From Cerrena zonata (lineage: Eukaryota > Basidiomycota > Agaricomycetes > Polyporales > Cerrenaceae), in NCBI GenBank assembly GCA_038087015.1, contig JASBNA010000008.1, forward strand, positions 496,001 to 560,000: DNA of 64,000 bases, given 5' to 3'. Shown piece after piece: positions 59,808 through 64,000 of the stretch. A program made the position numbers and the translations under genes. Numbering within the stretch: position 1 is the first letter of the stretch; each line of letters begins with the position of its first letter. Under the pieces are notes generated by a model. The model saw nothing but the letters and a program-made list of their open reading frames with translations, had not been told where the DNA came from and searched no databases.

Positions 59808-61566
59808 ATGAGAATATCATTCCTCGCTTGTTTTGTTTGTTTCTGTCGGACCCCTTTTGTATATATCCGCGCTCAGTACATTATTGATATCCATGGCTAT
59901 TGTCATACATGAAATGATCTAATTATAAGAATGCTAGCAGGTCTGAAGATCTGAAGGCTGAAGTCCATCTGATTGTAGCAGATGGCATATTGGTGTTTCA
60001 AGTAGTTGGCTGGTTGTTGAAGTATTGGGCTGTAAAGCCTATTTCATTTTTGTTTGATATAGTTGTTGTTTTGCTTCAATCATAAGTTCAGCATTATCTT
60101 GCTGTCTATTTAAACAATTCTTTTTTTCTTTGTCATCTTTATTTTTATTATTCAATTTTAATATCTAACATCATTTTCTGACATTAAACATTCAATATCA
60201 ACATTTGCCATTTTATTCTGAGGTTTGTCATTTGTATCTGGGATTATTGGCCCCTATGCATATGACATATATTGGGCACCTTGCACTAAGCACACTATGG
60301 ACAATAGGTGCCTCACACTTCTCACAAGGCAAGTCAATGGAGTGAGGTACAATAAGAGAGTATTTGCACTAAAGCTCTGCATAAGTCTACTTGTAGGTTT
60401 ACCCAAACTCAATCTATGAGTATTTTATATAAAAGTTATAATGAGTGATTCAAGGGCATTTGTCTGCTACAGTTGGAAAAATGGATAAAGGATGGAGAAA
60501 ATAGGTGGTAGTAGTCAAATATGTAGGGTATAGGATATAAATATACTATATATAGGGAAAATAATAATGACAGAATAATGATCACTATAATCATTAGCTA
60601 AGCTTATTAGGCAAGCATAGATTCTAACATTTCATAATTTACTACTTAGATCCACACAGGTTGAGTCTTAGAAATACCCAAACCTATGAATCTGAGTATC
60701 TACATTATTTTATATCTGCAGCTCTTAGTAGATCTATAAGCTATATAAATACCTATAACTCATAAGTATATTTTAGTAAATATATTATATTTTCTCTTTC
60801 AACTCCAGTCTTTATGAGGTTCAAAAGTTTATTATAGTACAAGTGCTTTAGCTATCCTCCATACTAAAAAACAATTCTTCTTTATATCTTAGTTTAATAA
60901 TAAGAGTAAATTATATAATGAGATAATTTTGTTACAAACCAAGTTTTGCCGCTCATCTATTTTGTTATAGCCCCTAGTATAGGGTTGGACTTAGGGAATT
61001 CCCCAGGGATTCCCCTTTACTTCTATCTGCATTTCCACAAGTACACCTTCACTTCTGTACCACCTGACACATAGGCTTCTGCCTGACATACCCACCAGCT
61101 GGTACTTCTCCTTGCCCTTTATAGTTATAGTGACATCAGCGGATGGGTGAAGCCTGTTTATATCGATGTAAGGCATCAATTGCCCGCATCGCGCACATTG
61201 ACGCTGCGATCTCACAACGGAATGTAAGGAACCTGACCGCCGCGTTGCCTCTGTCAAACACGCTTTGCGATGTATGCTATGTAGGGCATGTCAGCACTAT
61301 ATTGGGTCGAATACCGATATTTATGTACATATACCATTGCAATCCCATTGCTTTTAATGTACCGAAATGGCACCTTTTGCATCCCTATTTTACTAAATAT
61401 ACTGGTATGTGTCTTCTCATGGCCAATGCCAGGCAATATGCACGTATTCCGTTTGCTTCCATCACTGCCAATCCATTTCACCACTTCCAATTCAAATCAC
61501 ACCAGGCGATGCGATAAACCTTCAAAATGATATTCAGAATGTACAAGCTAGCTAGTGTGTATACGG
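59808..61566. other. AT-rich island and fragment, no intact gene
   Basis: About 1.75 kb. From about 59930 to 60960 the sequence is markedly AT-rich (TTTTTTTCTTTGTCATC, TTTATTTTTATTATTCAA, TATATTATATTTTC), unlike its neighbours. From about 60990 to 61257 a minus-strand frame looks coding (listed separately). The island should include the YKT6 3' UTR at its start. Confidence 0.55.
60991..61257 (-). pseudogene. Coding-like fragment beside AT-rich island
   Basis: The minus strand reads CGQLMPYIDINRLHPSADVT, then ITIKGKEKYQLVGMSGRSLC and VRWYRSEGVLVEMQIEVKGN before a stop at 60991-60993. The composition is protein-like. The sequence just downstream (ACTAGGGGCTATAACAAAAT on the minus strand) and the AT-rich tract beyond recall the end of a retroelement reading frame followed by its long terminal repeat, but I see no capsid, protease, integrase or reverse-transcriptase motif to prove it. 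Confidence 0.3.
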
Positions 61567-63675
61567 TTAAGCACTACAACCATTGCGTTGAGCGATGATG
61601 CGCTGAGCGGCAGTTATCTCAACGTGCTCTGATTCGTGCTCCTTGGTAATCTCGCCGAAAACCTCCCTAGTAGACAACAGTATAAATGATCGCAGGTCAG
61701 CAATATAAGCGCGTGTATTAAAGATGACAGACTTACATGTTGATATGGTTCATTGCGGCCTCCCCTTCCGGACCATGAGACAGGATATCGACCATGTTCC
61801 AGTAATACTGTTCTAGGTCGAAGTCCCAGTACATCTCGTCCCAGCTTTCCTGATTGCTGATAGCAAAATGTGTCTATGCAAGCATACACCATAAGACTTC
61901 GAATAAAAGCGAACATATTATAAAACATACCTGCACACAAGCATAAGCAACGGCGCGGGGAGTGAGCGCCGTTATTCCCATGCGTTGTGCAATAGTGCCT
62001 TTCCTTGAACGCTTTGGGGACTTCAGACCATGTAGGACTGACTTCGGGCCCGTAAAGATGTGTCGGCAAACCTGATACAGTTTGAGAGAGCGTCATTTGG
62101 GTGGTCACAAATAATGCTAGAGCTGAGCAAATCAACGTACGTATATGATATAATGGCCCTGCATGAGGCCAATGTCCTCGTTGTTGACGACATAAGGTTG
62201 TCCAACAGGATATAGATAGCGAGGGAAAAGGTGGTGGTGGGTTGGTAATTGTTTAGCTCCGGCGGCGTCGATATTCCTGGAACGCTCGCGAGCATCAGTA
62301 ATTCCCATCATCGGATATGTCAACCATGAGACTAGTACAATGACTCACTCATCTGTCAATTCATGCTTCAGAGGGAGAAGCATTGCTGCCGTCTTTGGAT
62401 GATTCCATCCACGGACGGCTTTCTTGCCTAGGTTTGTCCAGTGGATCTCTGGTTGGATCGCATCGAGGTTGGGATCTATGTAATAAAGTGATTTAGACTT
62501 CAATCCAGTAGAGTCGTTACCTCGGCATGTCGTGGCAATGCTTTGTAACTGATATGATCGCAATTCGGTTAGATGAGGTTATCCGAGTGAGTCTGCGTCC
62601 GAAAAAGGAAGAGTGTTGTTCATTCTTACCTTTTGACAGATCTCAAGTTCCTTGACAGGTTGTCCATGGTCAAGGAGCTCCATCACGCCCTCACGGAAAC
62701 CTGGGATTATGTCGCATAAGATCTTCCAGGCTCCAATGGTTCGACGATCCCTGATGACATCGAGGACAAGGTCAGTAGAATGAATAGCATTCCGAGTCGG
62801 CTTATGCCCACCTCTCAGAATATTTAGTTAGCTTCCTAGGATCAGGGTTGTTCACAGGGTCAGCTTCTTCGCTTCCTGCGCCATTCCTGTTGATCCAATG
62901 AGAACACTCGCTTTCCCATGAGGCGCCTTTTTCGACAATAACACCGATGGCAGTGAAGATCCCTCCCATGCGAGCGAACTTACGCCCATAATTACCCATG
63001 TCAATTGTCACTTGGTCCTCGCTTTCCTCCCCCTCTCCCTCCTCTTGCTCTTCATCCTCATGTTCGTCCTCCTCCTGCTCCTCTCCGAGGTTACCGACGC
63101 GCTGAGATGGCACGTCCTCACTAAACGAGCTGAGACTGGTGAGTAATTTGAATCATCACAACTCGGACCATGGGCGCATTCACTTACGTTTCCCGTCGTG
63201 GTGATTCCCCTCCTTGCATGTTGAAGATGTCTAGATATCGTTACGGTGAGTATGGTACTGACTTATTGGTGTGATCGACTTATAAACACTCACCTTGAGC
63301 AGTGGAGCCTCCTGTTGGGGAAGGTGAGCCCAGGCGTTGTCTCTCTATACCTTGACTTTGATTCTGGATTTCAGGGCCAGATGTTGCTGCTCCATACATA
63401 TTTTGTGTCAACTGAGGAGCACCGTGAGCGGGTGCTGGAGCCCCATAGGCATAAGGCGTGTTTGGGCCAGCGTTCGTTATGGTGGCTGTTGCAGGTGTGG
63501 ACGGCCATCGTGTACCACGATCAGCTTGCTGGGGAGCTTGACGTTGGGTAGTTACTGGCGATTGAGTGGGTTCCTTACTGTGACGTGGGCGTGAATGAGG
63601 TTTGTCTACATTTGATTTCTTTTTAGCTTTGGTACGTAATTTCAACAGAGTGCTAGGCAATTTTCCGGGGGTCAT
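61567..63675 (-). CDS. DUF6698-like protein
   Basis: Sequence blocks match the agaricomycete family of unknown function DUF6698 as I know it: DRRTIGAWKILCDIIPGF with EGVMELLDHGQPVKELEICQ; DAIQPEIHWTNLGKKAVRGW; GPKSVLHGLKSPKRSRKGTI; MGITALTPRAVAYACVQ; THFAISNQESWDEMYWDFDL; and a C-terminal EVFGEITKEHESEHVEITAA. Eight or so introns phase well. The N-terminal part is low complexity, with a basic start (MTPGKLPSTLLKLRTKAKKK), a Pro/Ala/Gln stretch and an acidic run (EEQEEDEHEDEEQEEGEGEE). The start is probably at 63675, but an earlier ATG cannot be excluded. No break was seen in the core. The function is unknown; the family is expanded and often near mobile elements, which would fit the AT-rich neighbour. 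Confidence 0.7.
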
Positions 63676-64000
63676 GGCAAGTGTGAGGAGGGCAATGAAG
63701 GGGATGCAAGATGACTGCATACGAGGTAAGAAAAGATTTCTATGACTCTTCCGATCCTGTTGCTGAGTCATAAATTGTTTGGGCAGCTGTCCTATCACCG
63801 TGTCACGATTTGCTCCAGCCTTGCGAATTCAATGCCCGCCGCTGCCCCAATTTCGCCATCCGATCGGCTTCTCGCCCACCGACTCGATGCACTTGTAGTC
63901 ATTGAATTTAATCTCTAAGTTCAACAAATCGGACAGCTCGTTCTTGGATCTATCGTGTTCTGTACGCCCGTATTTCTACTTCCATTCATGTGGTTACTTA
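63676..64000. other. Window end, upstream of DUF6698-like gene
   Basis: About 325 bases. It should contain the promoter of the leftward gene; the open frame continues upstream of 63675 to about 63798, so the start may lie there. No other feature is seen. Confidence 0.35.

Overview
The window is nuclear DNA from a filamentous fungus, most likely a white-rot Agaricomycete (Basidiomycota). The coding genes are cut by many short introns of about 50-90 bases with GT..AG ends. Gene families point the same way: a class II fungal peroxidase with the residues of a versatile peroxidase, a secreted GMC oxidoreductase, a sphingolipid C9-methyltransferase, F-box proteins of the expanded agaricomycete type and a DUF6698-like protein. 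The genus cannot be read from the sequence.

Layout. 1-10 kb: the 3' end of an oligopeptide transporter, a secreted LysM protein with a very acidic tail, a small membrane protein, a small secreted cysteine-rich gene with a frame break, and a versatile-type peroxidase. 12-24 kb: the NEDD8-activating enzyme subunit ULA1, an unknown small gene, a 3.5 kb stretch without genes, a secreted GMC oxidoreductase and a class III aminotransferase. 23.8-30 kb: gene fragments, a small basic protein, an F-box gene with one in-frame stop and an opposing truncated F-box gene. 30.7-38.5 kb: sphingolipid C9-methyltransferase and a tandem pair of large multi-pass membrane glycoproteins, both with single-base frame breaks. 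38.5-43.4 kb: non-coding DNA holding a diverged repeat family with a duplicated hairpin-like element. 43.4-59.8 kb: a dense, conserved housekeeping block (YIF1, SEA3/WDR59, SPX-RING ligase, a secreted hydrophobic protein, Bem46 hydrolase, site-2 protease, YKT6). 60-64 kb: an AT-rich island, a coding-like fragment and a DUF6698-like gene.

How the parts relate. The peroxidase and the secreted GMC oxidoreductase could act together outside the cell, the oxidase supplying hydrogen peroxide; this is inferred from family knowledge and proximity. YIF1 and YKT6 both serve ER/Golgi membrane traffic. SEA3 belongs to the SEA/GATOR nutrient-signalling complex. The SPX-RING protein links phosphate status to ubiquitination, and site-2 protease acts in sterol or stress signalling. 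Two short divergent intergenic regions (SEA3/SPX-RING and S2P/YKT6) probably work as bidirectional promoters. Single-base disruptions recur in lineage-specific genes but were not noticed in most of the conserved genes. That suggests pseudogene decay or relaxed constraint, although assembly error cannot be excluded.
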